Positions 34,833 to 43,880 of a stretch of 64,000 nt of DNA are shown here, one piece after another. Position numbers and translations under genes: made by a program. Positions within the stretch are counted from its first letter, which is position 1; each line of letters starts with the position of its first letter. Under the pieces are notes generated by a model. The model was not told the DNA's origin, ran no database searches, and saw only the letters and a list, made by a program, of their open reading frames with translations. The DNA is from an uncultured Pelagibacteraceae bacterium (GTDB lineage: Bacteria > Pseudomonadota > Alphaproteobacteria > Pelagibacterales > Pelagibacteraceae): contig CACJQI010000002.1 in NCBI GenBank assembly GCA_902595535.1, positions 62,001 to 126,000 of the forward strand. Direction: 5' to 3'.

Positions 34833-34918
34833 TGGTGCGGTCGGAGAGACTCGAACTCTCATGGACTAGGTCCACACGGCCCTCAACCGTGCCTGTCTAC
34901 CAATTTCAGCACGACCGC
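34833..34918 (-). tRNA. tRNA-Leu (anticodon GAG)
   Basis: Clover-leaf on the minus strand: acceptor GCGGTCG/CGACCGC with encoded CCA, D-arm CTGAAATTGGTAGACAG, anticodon stem CACGG/CCGTG with loop TTGAGGG, a long variable arm (TGGACCTAGTCCA) as in type II tRNAs, and T-arm GAGAGTTCGAGTCTCTC. Loop positions 34-36 are GAG, reading Leu codons CUU/CUC. Confidence 0.95.
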
Positions 34919-34973
34919 AATATGTCTCATAATAAATTAATGACAATGACGTTTCAAATTGATAAATTTTACC

Positions 34974-35963
34974 ATGGAATTTACACAAGAAGTTAAAATA
35001 GCGACAGATCCTATTTATCAAAAGATTTCAAAAGTAATGCCTGAAATTGAGTGGTCAGTGCATGCTCCATACATTCATAGAATTAATCAATTAAAGAAAG
35101 AAAAAAATGCAATTGTTCTTGCACATAATTATCAAACTCCGGAAATATATCATGGTATAGCAGATGTAGCTGCAGATTCTTTGGCTCTTGCAATAGAAGC
35201 TGCGAAAACAAGTGCGGATATAATTGTCATGGCTGGAGTTCACTTTATGGCAGAAACTTCAAAATTAATGAGTCCAGAAAAGAAAGTTTTACTTCCAGAT
35301 ATGGATGCAGGTTGTTCGCTATCATCATCTGTAACTGGTAAAGATGTAAGATTACTTAAAGAAAAATATCCAGGGGTACCGGTTGTTTCATATGTAAATA
35401 CTTCTGCAGATGTTAAAGCAGAAACAGATATTTGTTGTACATCAGCAAATGCGGTGAAAATTGTAGAGTCACTTGGTGTTAAAAAAGTTATATTTTTACC
35501 TGATGATTACTTAGCAAAATACGTAGCTTCTCAAACTAATGTAGAAATTATTGCCTGGAAAGGAATATGCATGGTTCACGATCAATTTAATGAAAAAGAA
35601 ATTTTTGATATTAGAGAAAGAAATCCTGGAATTAAAATTATAGCTCACCCAGAATGCCCACCTGAGGTAATTAAAGCTAGCGACTTTGCAGGTTCTACTG
35701 GTGGCATGATAGATTATGTTAAAAGTAATCAACCTAAAAAAGTTATGATGGTTACTGAATGCTCTATGAGCGATAATATTCAAGTTGAAAACCCTAATGT
35801 AGAATTTATTAGACCATGTAACTTATGTCCTCATATGAAAAAAATTACACTTCCAAAAATACTTGATTGTTTAGAAAATGAGACTGGTGAAATAATTATG
35901 GATAAAGAAATAATTGAAAAAGCAAGAATTCCAGTTGAAAGAATGACTGCTGTAGGCAGATAA
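34974..35963 (+). CDS. nadA: Quinolinate synthase
   Basis: [4Fe-4S] enzyme condensing iminoaspartate with dihydroxyacetone phosphate to quinolinate in de novo NAD synthesis. Motifs: VLAHNYQTPEIYHGIADVAADSLALA, VMAGVHFMAETSKLMSP, VLLPDMDAGCSLSSSV, IIAHPECPPEV, GSTGGMIDYV and FIRPCNLCPHMK. The Cys ligands are in the DAGCSL, ECPPEV and CNLCPH regions. The track start is TTG (34959); ATG at 34974 gives 329 aa and is preferred. nadC follows after 7 bp. nadB (aspartate oxidase), often between them, is absent. Confidence 0.95.
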   Translation: MEFTQEVKIATDPIYQKISKVMPEIEWSVHAPYIHRINQLKKEKNAIVLAHNYQTPEIYHGIADVAADSLALAIEAAKTSADIIVMAGVHFMAETSKLMSPEKKVLLPDMDAGCSLSSSVTGKDVRLLKEKYPGVPVVSYVNTSADVKAETDICCTSANAVKIVESLGVKKVIFLPDDYLAKYVASQTNVEIIAWKGICMVHDQFNEKEIFDIRERNPGIKIIAHPECPPEVIKASDFAGSTGGMIDYVKSNQPKKVMMVTECSMSDNIQVENPNVEFIRPCNLCPHMKKITLPKILDCLENETGEIIMDKEIIEKARIPVERMTAVGR

Positions 35964-35970
35964 AATTCTA

Positions 35971-36804
35971 GTGTCCAAAATAAAACTTAGCAAAGATTTT
36001 ATCCGTAATACTGTTAAGCTCGCATTAAATGAAGATCTTTATCCTTCTGGAGATATAACTTCGAGTCTAGTTAATAATAATAAAATAATTAAAGTTAAAC
36101 TTTTAGCAAATCAAGAGGCAATCATTGGTGGATTATTATTTGTTCGACATGCTTTTAATTTGATAGATCCTAAAATTAAATTTTTAGTAAAAAAAAAAGA
36201 TGGATCAAAAGTTAAAAAAGGCTCTCTGATTGCAATTATTGAAGGTAAAGCAAAAAATATTTTAATTGCTGAAAGAGTTGCATTAAATTTTTTATCTCAT
36301 ATCTCGGGTATAGCAACAAAGACAAATAATTTTGTAAAACTTGCTGGTAAAAAATGTAAGATTTGTTGCACACGTAAAACTGTTCCAAACTTAAGAGTTA
36401 TTCAAAAATATGCAGTTAAATTAGGTGGTGGTACCAATCATAGATTTAATTTAAGTGATGAATTTTTAATTAAAGATAATCACATTGCTTCATCAAATAT
36501 CCGAGATTTAGTAACACTTGCTATCAAAAATAAAAAAGGAAGAAAAATTACGGTTGAAGTTGATAATTTAAAACAACTTAAGGAAATTATGGGACTTAAA
36601 TTTAATACTGTTCTATTTGATAACATGAATAATAAAAATCTTAAGGCTGGAGTAAAGATTGCTAAAAGATATTATGAGACAGAAGCTTCAGGAAATATCA
36701 ATTTAAAGACAGTTAAATCAGTGGCGTCGACTGGAGTAGATAGAATTTCAATTGGAAGTATTACGCATAGTGCGGCAGCAATTGATTTTAAATTAGAAAT
36801 CTAA
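35971..36804 (+). CDS. nadC: Nicotinate-nucleotide pyrophosphorylase (carboxylating)
   Basis: Quinolinate phosphoribosyltransferase, 277 aa, GTG start. Family blocks: ALNEDLYPSGDITSSLV, GGLLFVRHAF, ERVALNFLSHISGIAT, CTRKTVPNLRVIQKYAVKLGGGTNHRFNLSDEFLIKDNH (phosphate- and quinolinate-binding Arg/Lys/His) and VDRISIGSITHSAAAIDFKL. Converts quinolinate plus PRPP to NaMN, directly using the product of the preceding nadA, with which it forms an operon. Its stop overlaps that of the convergent MazG-like gene by 4 bp. Confidence 0.95.
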   Translation: MSKIKLSKDFIRNTVKLALNEDLYPSGDITSSLVNNNKIIKVKLLANQEAIIGGLLFVRHAFNLIDPKIKFLVKKKDGSKVKKGSLIAIIEGKAKNILIAERVALNFLSHISGIATKTNNFVKLAGKKCKICCTRKTVPNLRVIQKYAVKLGGGTNHRFNLSDEFLIKDNHIASSNIRDLVTLAIKNKKGRKITVEVDNLKQLKEIMGLKFNTVLFDNMNNKNLKAGVKIAKRYYETEASGNINLKTVKSVASTGVDRISIGSITHSAAAIDFKLEI

Positions 36805-37172
36805 GATACAAACTTTGACAAATCTGGTTTGAAATAATTCGGTCCTTTCATTACTTTTCCAGACTCGTTATAAATAGGCTCTCCATTTTCACCTAATTTA
36901 CTCATATTTGAATTTTGAACTTCGTCAAAACATTTATCTAGATCGATCCCAAATGCATGTCCAGCACCATAGGTAACATACAATATGTCTGTGAGCGCAT
37001 CTGCAACCTCTAATAAATCTTTATTATTCATTGCTTCTGTTAGTTCTTGTAATTCTTCCTTAATTAGATCTATCCTTAGTTTATTGATCTTCTCAGTACT
37101 GAATGAAGGTTCTGTTTTGACCTCTTGTCCAAAAGTTTTCATAAAAGTTCCAACTTTATTAAAATTTGACAT
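36801..37172 (-). CDS. MazG/PRA-PH-like nucleotide pyrophosphohydrolase
   Basis: A 123-aa all-alpha NTP pyrophosphatase-like protein. The metal motif ExxE-x(12-28)-ExxD is visible as IKEELQELTEAM followed by LLEVADALTDILYVTYGAGHAFGIDL. The C-terminal EVQNSNMSKLGENGEPIYNESGKV resembles phage and bacterial PRA-PH-like house-cleaning enzymes. It probably hydrolyses a non-canonical dNTP or NTP, substrate unknown. Not HisE, as no his genes are near. Divergent from fumC. Confidence 0.8.
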   Translation of the reverse strand: MSNFNKVGTFMKTFGQEVKTEPSFSTEKINKLRIDLIKEELQELTEAMNNKDLLEVADALTDILYVTYGAGHAFGIDLDKCFDEVQNSNMSKLGENGEPIYNESGKVMKGPNYFKPDLSKFVS

Positions 37173-37239
37173 ATTGCTCCTGTAAGTTTTTTAAATTTTA
37201 TTGTATGTTAATAATTATTTATTACTTACATATTAATCA

Positions 37240-38628
37240 ATGAAATTAAGAAAAGAATTTGACAGTATAGGAAGTGTTTATGTCCCAAATAATAAATATT
37301 GGGGGGCATCAACTCAAAGATCAAATAAATTTTTTAATATTGGAAAAATTTTAGTAAACATCTCGATCATAAAATCTATTGCAATTATCAAGAGATCAGC
37401 TGCAATAGTCCATTCTAAAGACAAATTAATTAACAGTAAAATATCTAAAGCAATCATTAAAGCTTCTGATGAGGTAATTAAAGGTAAATTGGACAAAAAC
37501 TTTCCTTTAAAAGTCTGGCAAACAGGCTCAGGAACCCAAACTAATATGAATGTTAATGAAGTAATTGCTAACCGTGCGATTGAAATTTTAGGTGGTAAAA
37601 AAGGAACAAAAAAACCAGTTCATCCTAATGATCATGTAAATAAATCTCAATCTACTAATGATGTGTTCCCAACTGCTATGCATATTTCTATCGCTCAAGA
37701 AACAATTAGCAAATTATTACCAAATTTAAAAATTTTAGAAAAAGAGTTAAAAAGAAAATCACGTGAGTTTAAAGATATTGTAAAAATTGGAAGAACTCAT
37801 CTTCAAGATGCAACACCTCTTTCTCTTGGACAAGAATTTTCAGGTTATCATGTGCAGATACAAAAAAGTATTCAAAGAATTGAAGTTGCATTAAAAGAAA
37901 TATTTGATCTTGCTCAGGGAGGTACGGCTGTTGGAACAGGAATAAATTCTAAAAAAAATTTTGATAAAAAAATTGTAAAAGAAATTGCTAAATTTACAAA
38001 AATACCTTTTAAACCAACTGCAAATAAATTTGCAGAACTTGCTGCACATGATTCAATTGTTAACTTTTCAGGAACGTTGAACACTTGCGCTGTAGCTTTA
38101 ATGAAAATATCTAATGATATTAGATTTTTAGGTTCAGGACCTAGAGCAGGATATGGGGAACTTATATTGCCTGAAAATGAACCTGGTTCATCAATTATGC
38201 CAGGCAAAGTAAACCCAACACAGTGTGAAGCAGTTACGATGGTATGTGTAAAGGTAATTGGAAATCATAATGGCATTACTATTGCTGGTTCACATGGACA
38301 TTTTGAATTAAATGTATTTAAACCCTTAATTGCACATAATATTTTACAATCAATTGACTTAATAGCTGATAGCACAAAAAATTTTGCTCTTTACTGTGTT
38401 CAAGGAATAAAAGCTAATAAGAAAAAAATTCAAGAACATTTGGATAACTCATTAATGTTAGTAACCGCTTTAGCTCCACACATTGGATATGATAATGCAG
38501 CAAAAATTGCAAAAACTGCACTTAAAAATAATACTACACTTAAATTCGAAACATTGAAAACAGGATTAATAAGTGAAAAAGAATACAACAAAATTGTTGA
38601 TCCTAAAAAAATGATCTATCCAGCGTAA
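37240..38628 (+). CDS. fumC: Fumarate hydratase, class II
   Basis: Fe-independent fumarase of the TCA cycle, 462 aa. Diagnostic stretches: VWQTGSGTQTNMNVNEVIANRA, HPNDHVNKSQSTNDVFPTAMHI, GRTHLQDATPLSLGQEFSGY, GGTAVGTGINS and the signature GSSIMPGKVNPTQCE. The active-site His and Ser are in these blocks. ATG start with no clear Shine-Dalgarno. Converges on the AsmA-like gene with a 13-bp overlap. Confidence 0.97.
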   Translation: MKLRKEFDSIGSVYVPNNKYWGASTQRSNKFFNIGKILVNISIIKSIAIIKRSAAIVHSKDKLINSKISKAIIKASDEVIKGKLDKNFPLKVWQTGSGTQTNMNVNEVIANRAIEILGGKKGTKKPVHPNDHVNKSQSTNDVFPTAMHISIAQETISKLLPNLKILEKELKRKSREFKDIVKIGRTHLQDATPLSLGQEFSGYHVQIQKSIQRIEVALKEIFDLAQGGTAVGTGINSKKNFDKKIVKEIAKFTKIPFKPTANKFAELAAHDSIVNFSGTLNTCAVALMKISNDIRFLGSGPRAGYGELILPENEPGSSIMPGKVNPTQCEAVTMVCVKVIGNHNGITIAGSHGHFELNVFKPLIAHNILQSIDLIADSTKNFALYCVQGIKANKKKIQEHLDNSLMLVTALAPHIGYDNAAKIAKTALKNNTTLKFETLKTGLISEKEYNKIVDPKKMIYPA

Positions 38629-40118
38629 AATTTGATAGCTTCGTTTATTAAATTTTTAAGATAAACTTTATTTTGAGAAATAGTTTCCTTTGTAATAATC
38701 TGATTTAATATCTGATTAACTCTTTGATTGTTTGAACCATCAATCTCAATATTATTTAAACTGCTAATTTTCTGATCAAAATTATAAACAAAATTAAACT
38801 TAATTTCTTTTATTTCCTTTCGATAATTTCGAGGCGTCTGAAAAAACTTATAAATTTCATTAATATCGTGAACATTAATTAAAATATTACCATCTAAGAC
38901 TAAATCATTATCTTTCAGATAAACTAAGCTATCAGATATTTGAAAATCAGCATAATTTAACCAACTAAATTTAGATTTATTTATGTCTACTAAGCCTTCT
39001 TCAATTTTAAAGTTTAATTGTAAATTATTTAGATTATTGTAAGGAGCAATTTGTTCAGCTTTAATTTTCGTATTTATATTCAAATTTTTATTATTCAATA
39101 ATTCAGTTTTCAATAATTGAACAATAAAATTTTCAGAATTAAAAAGTTGGTTAATGTTAATTTCTTTAATGTTGCCAGATATTTTTGAAAAAAAGGGAAT
39201 AAAATTAATATTACCTTTATAATTAAAGTTTTTATTTATTGATTTATCTAAAAAAACAAAATTTAAAAAATTTTTTTCAATTTCATATAAAATTTCACTT
39301 TTATTTTTGTTATAGTCAAATATTACTAATCCATTTCTTAAAATTTTTTCATAAGTAAAATCATTTTGAATTTGTAATTTTAAAAAATCAAAATTAATTT
39401 TACTAATTATCTTTTTTTTATCTGGATAGTTTTTTAATTCTACCGAATAAGGAATATTAAAGATTTCATTTTTTGTTATTAAAGTATTTTTTTTATCTTT
39501 TAAATCAAAAAAAAACTTTGATTGATTAATCTTATTTATAAACAAAACATCGTTTTCAATATTATTAAATATGATACTACTATTATTAATTTCAAAATCA
39601 AAATTTGATAAATTTTTGTTTAATAAATTAGTAAAAAATTTGTAATTATTTTTATTCAAATCAAAATTTGCTTTATTAATAATAATTTTTTCAATGTTAA
39701 TTTTATTTATAGAAAATAAGTTTTTAAATGAAACATAAGTTTTTATTTCTTTAATATTTGCAAATTTTTTTGTTTCATTAATAAATGTTATTTCTTGAAA
39801 TACAAAGTTTGGTTTAGGAAATAAGTTATAAGTAAAATTATTTGATAAATTTAAATTAATACCTAAATCTTTGAATAATTGATTCTGTATATTGGCAGCT
39901 AATTTGTTACCATTAAATGTATATGGGATGAATAAATAAGAAAAAATTATAAAAATTAATACGATTGTAAACCCAAAAATTCTTTTAAAAGTAAAAAAAG
40001 TTAATAATTTATCTGCTTCAAAAAGAAAATTTAATTTGTTTAATTTTTTCTCTAATAGACTATTTATAAATATGTTGATCTTTTTTAAAAAATTTAAAAA
40101 AAAGTTATGTTTTTTCAT
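38616..40118 (-). CDS. AsmA-like inner membrane-anchored protein
   Basis: A 500-aa protein extremely rich in Asn/Lys/Ile/Phe. It has one membrane segment near residues 50-68 (IFGFTIVLIFIIFSYLFIPY) followed by a long periplasmic beta-rich domain. GNKLAANIQNQLFKDLGINLNLSNNFTYNLFPKPNFVFQEITF matches the AsmA N-terminal pattern (I-x-P-x-P-x-L-x-L-x-x-I). Family members form lipid-transfer bridges or affect outer-membrane assembly. The cytoplasmic N-terminal 45 residues are longer than usual. Divergent from uvrD. Confidence 0.65.
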   Translation of the reverse strand: MKKHNFFLNFLKKINIFINSLLEKKLNKLNFLFEADKLLTFFTFKRIFGFTIVLIFIIFSYLFIPYTFNGNKLAANIQNQLFKDLGINLNLSNNFTYNLFPKPNFVFQEITFINETKKFANIKEIKTYVSFKNLFSINKINIEKIIINKANFDLNKNNYKFFTNLLNKNLSNFDFEINNSSIIFNNIENDVLFINKINQSKFFFDLKDKKNTLITKNEIFNIPYSVELKNYPDKKKIISKINFDFLKLQIQNDFTYEKILRNGLVIFDYNKNKSEILYEIEKNFLNFVFLDKSINKNFNYKGNINFIPFFSKISGNIKEININQLFNSENFIVQLLKTELLNNKNLNINTKIKAEQIAPYNNLNNLQLNFKIEEGLVDINKSKFSWLNYADFQISDSLVYLKDNDLVLDGNILINVHDINEIYKFFQTPRNYRKEIKEIKFNFVYNFDQKISSLNNIEIDGSNNQRVNQILNQIITKETISQNKVYLKNLINEAIKFYAG

Positions 40119-40129
40119 ATAATATAATG

Positions 40130-40144
40130 GAACTTATAAAGAAA
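40130..40144 (+). promoter_or_regulatory. Possible SOS-like box before uvrD
   Basis: GAACTTATAAAGAAA is a GAAC-N7-GAAC site with one mismatch (last base), 8 bp before the uvrD ATG, a position like that of the umuD box. Such sites arise by chance in AT-rich DNA, so support is modest. Confidence 0.3.
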
Positions 40145-40152
40145 TATTTTGA

Positions 40153-42189
40153 ATGATAAACTCTGATTATCTAGATAATTTAAATAAGGCTCAAAAAGAG
40201 GCTGTATTGCATATTGATGGGCCTTTATTAATTGTTGCAGGTGCAGGTTCAGGAAAGACTAAGGTTTTGACCTCAAGAATTGCTCATATAATTAGTGAAA
40301 AAAAGGCATTTCCTAATCAAATTTTATCAGTAACCTTTACTAATAAAGCTGCAAAAGAGATGCAAACTAGAGTTAGCAAAATTCTTGGATCAACCTCAAC
40401 TGGTTTATCCTGGCTAGGAACGTTTCACTCAATTTGTGTAAAAATCCTCAGAAAACACGCAGAAGCTGCAAATCTTAATTCAAACTTCACAATTATAGAT
40501 ACCGATGATCAAATAAGATTAATTAAAAATATTTGCAAAAGTGAGAATATTGATATCAAACAATTAGCACCGAGATTTATTCTTGCAATTATAGATCGAT
40601 GGAAAAATAAGGGATATTACCCTTCAGAAGTAGTTGTTAATAACAAAGATTTGTATGAAAAAACCATTTTACCTTTATACAAAATTTATCAACAAAAACT
40701 AATAGATTTAAATTCATGTGATTTTGGAGATTTAATATTAAATACTGTAAAAATTTTAGAAAATTATCCAGATATAAGAAAAATTTATTCAACTAATTTT
40801 AAATATATTTTAGTAGATGAGTATCAGGATACAAATTTTATTCAAAGCAAATGGCTTAAATTATTATCAGAAAAACATAATAATTTATGTTGTGTAGGTG
40901 ATGATGATCAATCTATTTATAGCTGGAGAGGTGCAGAAATAAAAAATTTTTTAGAATTTGATCAAGTTTATGATAATACAAAAGTGATAAGACTTGAGCA
41001 AAATTATAGATCCTCCCAAAATATTTTATCAGTAGCATCTAATTTAATATCTAATAATGAAAATAGAGTAGGCAAAACCTTAATTACTAATATGGAAGAA
41101 GGAGATCTGGTTAAATTAAATTGTTATAAAAATGGTAAAGACGAAGCAATAGGAATTTCTGATGAAATTGAAAAAAATTTAAAAAAGAAATTTTCCTTTA
41201 ATAATATTTCAATTTTAGTAAGAGCAATTTTCCAAACAAGAGAATTTGAAGAACGATTCTTAAAAATAGGTATGCCTTACAGAATTTTAGGTGGTACTAA
41301 ATTTTATGAAAGAGCTGAGATTAAAGATTGTGTTGCATATTTAAGGTTAATCTATCAAGAGAAAGATGATTTAGCTTTTGAAAGAATAGTAAATAATCCA
41401 AAACGTTCGATAGGTGATACTACTTTAAAATTTGTACATCAATTCGGAAAAAAAAATAATTTATGTTTAGAAAATGCAGCAAAAAAAATGATCGAAAAAA
41501 ATTTAGTCAAACCAAAAACTAAAATTGGCCTTAGTTTTTTTCTAAACTCTTTAAATAAATGGCGAAACGATCTAAAAATTAAAAAAATTAATCATATCAA
41601 ATTATTACAGACTGTTTTGGATGAGTCTGGTTACTCTGCAATGTTAAAAAATAAAAAAGATTTAGATAATGAAAGCAGATTAGAAAATATTAAGGAATTA
41701 TTAACTGCGATGAAAGAATTTGATAATCTTGAAAGTTTTTTAGAACATGTTTCTTTAGCTACATCTGTTGATCAGGAATGGGATGGTGAAAAGATAAATA
41801 TGATGACAATGCATGCAGCAAAAGGTCTTGAATTTGATGTGGTATTTCTACCTGGGTGGGAAGAAGGTTTATTTCCTCACCAAAAATCAATTGAAGAGAA
41901 AGGTCAAAACGGTTTAGAAGAAGAGCGAAGATTAGCCTATGTAGGTATTACACGTGCAAAAAAAAAAGCAATTATATCATTTTCAATGAATAGATTTTAT
42001 CAAGGTGACTGGATAGACAGTATGGCATCAAGATTTATAGATGAGTTACCTGAGAAATATTTAGAAAAAAATTCCTTCTTTGAAGAAGAGATTGACGAAT
42101 CTCAAGATTTTGAATTTAATCAAGATTTTGAGATTGAAAATGAAACAAGAAGTCCAGGATGGATAAGATACCAAAAAAGAATTAAATGA
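40153..42189 (+). CDS. uvrD: UvrD/PcrA-type DNA helicase II
   Basis: Superfamily 1A 3'-5' helicase for mismatch and excision repair, 678 aa. Ordered motifs: Q motif LNKAQKEAVLHIDG, I GAGSGKTKVLTSR, Ia SVTFTNKAAKEM, II VDEYQDTNFIQ, III CCVGDDDQSIYSWRGA, IV LEQNYRSSQNIL, V MTMHAAKGLEFDVVFLPGWEEGLFP and VI EEERRLAYVGITRAKK. The C-terminal tail after motif VI is short and acidic. The stop overlaps the aminopeptidase start (ATGA). Confidence 0.95.
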   Translation: MINSDYLDNLNKAQKEAVLHIDGPLLIVAGAGSGKTKVLTSRIAHIISEKKAFPNQILSVTFTNKAAKEMQTRVSKILGSTSTGLSWLGTFHSICVKILRKHAEAANLNSNFTIIDTDDQIRLIKNICKSENIDIKQLAPRFILAIIDRWKNKGYYPSEVVVNNKDLYEKTILPLYKIYQQKLIDLNSCDFGDLILNTVKILENYPDIRKIYSTNFKYILVDEYQDTNFIQSKWLKLLSEKHNNLCCVGDDDQSIYSWRGAEIKNFLEFDQVYDNTKVIRLEQNYRSSQNILSVASNLISNNENRVGKTLITNMEEGDLVKLNCYKNGKDEAIGISDEIEKNLKKKFSFNNISILVRAIFQTREFEERFLKIGMPYRILGGTKFYERAEIKDCVAYLRLIYQEKDDLAFERIVNNPKRSIGDTTLKFVHQFGKKNNLCLENAAKKMIEKNLVKPKTKIGLSFFLNSLNKWRNDLKIKKINHIKLLQTVLDESGYSAMLKNKKDLDNESRLENIKELLTAMKEFDNLESFLEHVSLATSVDQEWDGEKINMMTMHAAKGLEFDVVFLPGWEEGLFPHQKSIEEKGQNGLEEERRLAYVGITRAKKKAIISFSMNRFYQGDWIDSMASRFIDELPEKYLEKNSFFEEEIDESQDFEFNQDFEIENETRSPGWIRYQKRIK

Positions 42190-43880
42190 ATAAAAGAATA
42201 AACATTCTCAGAAAAAAATTTAAAAAATACAATATTGATGGATACATAGTTTCTAAAAATGATGATTATTTTACAGAATATTCAAAAATAAATAGATTAG
42301 AAATAATATCTAATTTTACTGGCTCTGCTGGATTAGCCATTATCTTAAAAAATAAGAATTATTTATTTACTGATGGAAGATATACAATTCAAAGTCAAAT
42401 AGAGTCTGGGAAAGATTTTAAGATTGTCAATTATGATAAAATAACAAACTTTGATTTAGTTAAAAACTTAACTTTAGGTATTGATCCTAAGCTATTTACA
42501 TATGAACAAATTAAAAAATATTTTTTAAAAAATAATAAAATAAAATTTATTGCAAAAAACTTAATTGATGAAATAAAAAACAAAAAAATTAAAGATAATT
42601 TTAAATTTTTTTCACTGAAGAAAGAAATAGTTGGTGAAAGCTCTAAATCTAAAATAAACAAAATTGCAAAATATTTAAAAAAAAATAAGTCTGATTATTT
42701 ATTAGTGAGTGCTCCAGAAAATGTAGCTTGGATTTTGAATATTAGAGGAGGAGATGGACCAAATAGCCCGGTGCCCAATTCAAGATTAATAATTAGCAAA
42801 ACAAAAAAAATTTTTTTAATAAGTAAAATTCATAAAACAAAAAGACTTATTAAAGATAAAATAATCAAATCTAAAGAAGTGATTGATATAAATAATTTCC
42901 ATCAAGAAATTGTCAAATTGAATGGTAAAAATTTTATTATTGATAACAAATCTTGCTCAATTTTTTACGAAGATATTATCAAATCTAAATTTAAAATAGT
43001 TAAAAGAGAAGATCCGACTTATTTATTAAAATCTGTTAAAAACAAAACAGAGATTAATAATACGATTAAATCTCATATTTTTGATGGAGTTGCCCTAACT
43101 AAATTTATTTATTGGATTAAAAATATAAATAAAAAAAAAATTACTGAAGTAGAGGCTCAAAATAAGTTAGAAAAATTTAGAAAAATGAATAAAAACTATT
43201 TATATCCAAGCTTTGATACAATTGCTGGCTCTGGAGAAAATGGTGCTATAGTTCATTATAGAGCTAAGAAAGAAAATTGTAGAACTATAAATAAAAAAGA
43301 TATTTTTTTATGTGACTCTGGCGGGCAATACAAATACGGAACAACCGATGTTACACGTACAATTTGTTTTTCAAAACCTAAAGCGGAAATCAAAGATATA
43401 TTTACTAAAGTTCTGAGAGGCCACATTGCTGTAGCCAATACTGATTTAAAAAAAGATAATACAGGTAAAAAAATTGATGCTAGAGCTAGAAAATTTCTTA
43501 ATAAAAGCAATTTAGACTATGCGCATGGCACGGGTCATGGAGTAGGTTTTTTCTTGAATGTCCACGAAGGTCCGCAAGCAATTACAAAAATAAATTCAAT
43601 TAAAATTAAAGAAGGCATGATTTTAAGCAACGAGCCAGGTTATTATCAAAAAGGTAAATTTGGTATAAGAATAGAGAACTTAGTTTTTGTAAAAAAAAAT
43701 AAAAACAAAATTTTTTTTGAAAACCTAACTTTAGCTCCAATCGAAAAAGATTTGATTAACTATAGTCTTTTAAGTTCAAAAGAAAAAAATTATTTATTTA
43801 AGTATCATTTAGATGTTTATTCAAAAATTTCAAAATTTTTAAATCCAAATGAACGAAGATGGTTAGCTACTTTTATTTAG
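42186..43880 (+). CDS. Xaa-Pro aminopeptidase (aminopeptidase P, M24B)
   Basis: A 564-aa metallopeptidase of the long, three-domain aminopeptidase P type: two creatinase-like N-terminal domains (DGYIVSKNDDYFTEY, LFTDGRYTIQS) and a pita-bread catalytic domain. Metal ligands are Asp/Asp in LCDSGGQYKYGTTDVTRTI, His in GTGHGVGFFLNVHEGP, Glu in LSNEPGYYQKG and Glu in GIRIENL. Removes N-terminal residues preceding proline. Translationally coupled to uvrD (ATGA); its 3' end overlaps ligA by 18 bp, the longest convergent overlap in the window. Confidence 0.92.
   Translation: MNKRINILRKKFKKYNIDGYIVSKNDDYFTEYSKINRLEIISNFTGSAGLAIILKNKNYLFTDGRYTIQSQIESGKDFKIVNYDKITNFDLVKNLTLGIDPKLFTYEQIKKYFLKNNKIKFIAKNLIDEIKNKKIKDNFKFFSLKKEIVGESSKSKINKIAKYLKKNKSDYLLVSAPENVAWILNIRGGDGPNSPVPNSRLIISKTKKIFLISKIHKTKRLIKDKIIKSKEVIDINNFHQEIVKLNGKNFIIDNKSCSIFYEDIIKSKFKIVKREDPTYLLKSVKNKTEINNTIKSHIFDGVALTKFIYWIKNINKKKITEVEAQNKLEKFRKMNKNYLYPSFDTIAGSGENGAIVHYRAKKENCRTINKKDIFLCDSGGQYKYGTTDVTRTICFSKPKAEIKDIFTKVLRGHIAVANTDLKKDNTGKKIDARARKFLNKSNLDYAHGTGHGVGFFLNVHEGPQAITKINSIKIKEGMILSNEPGYYQKGKFGIRIENLVFVKKNKNKIFFENLTLAPIEKDLINYSLLSSKEKNYLFKYHLDVYSKISKFLNPNERRWLATFI

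Noticed and set aside
37179-37230. TGTAAGT/ACTTACA inverted arms in the MazG/fumC spacer.
   Set aside because: Arms of 7 bp with about 40 bp between are expected by chance in AT-rich DNA.
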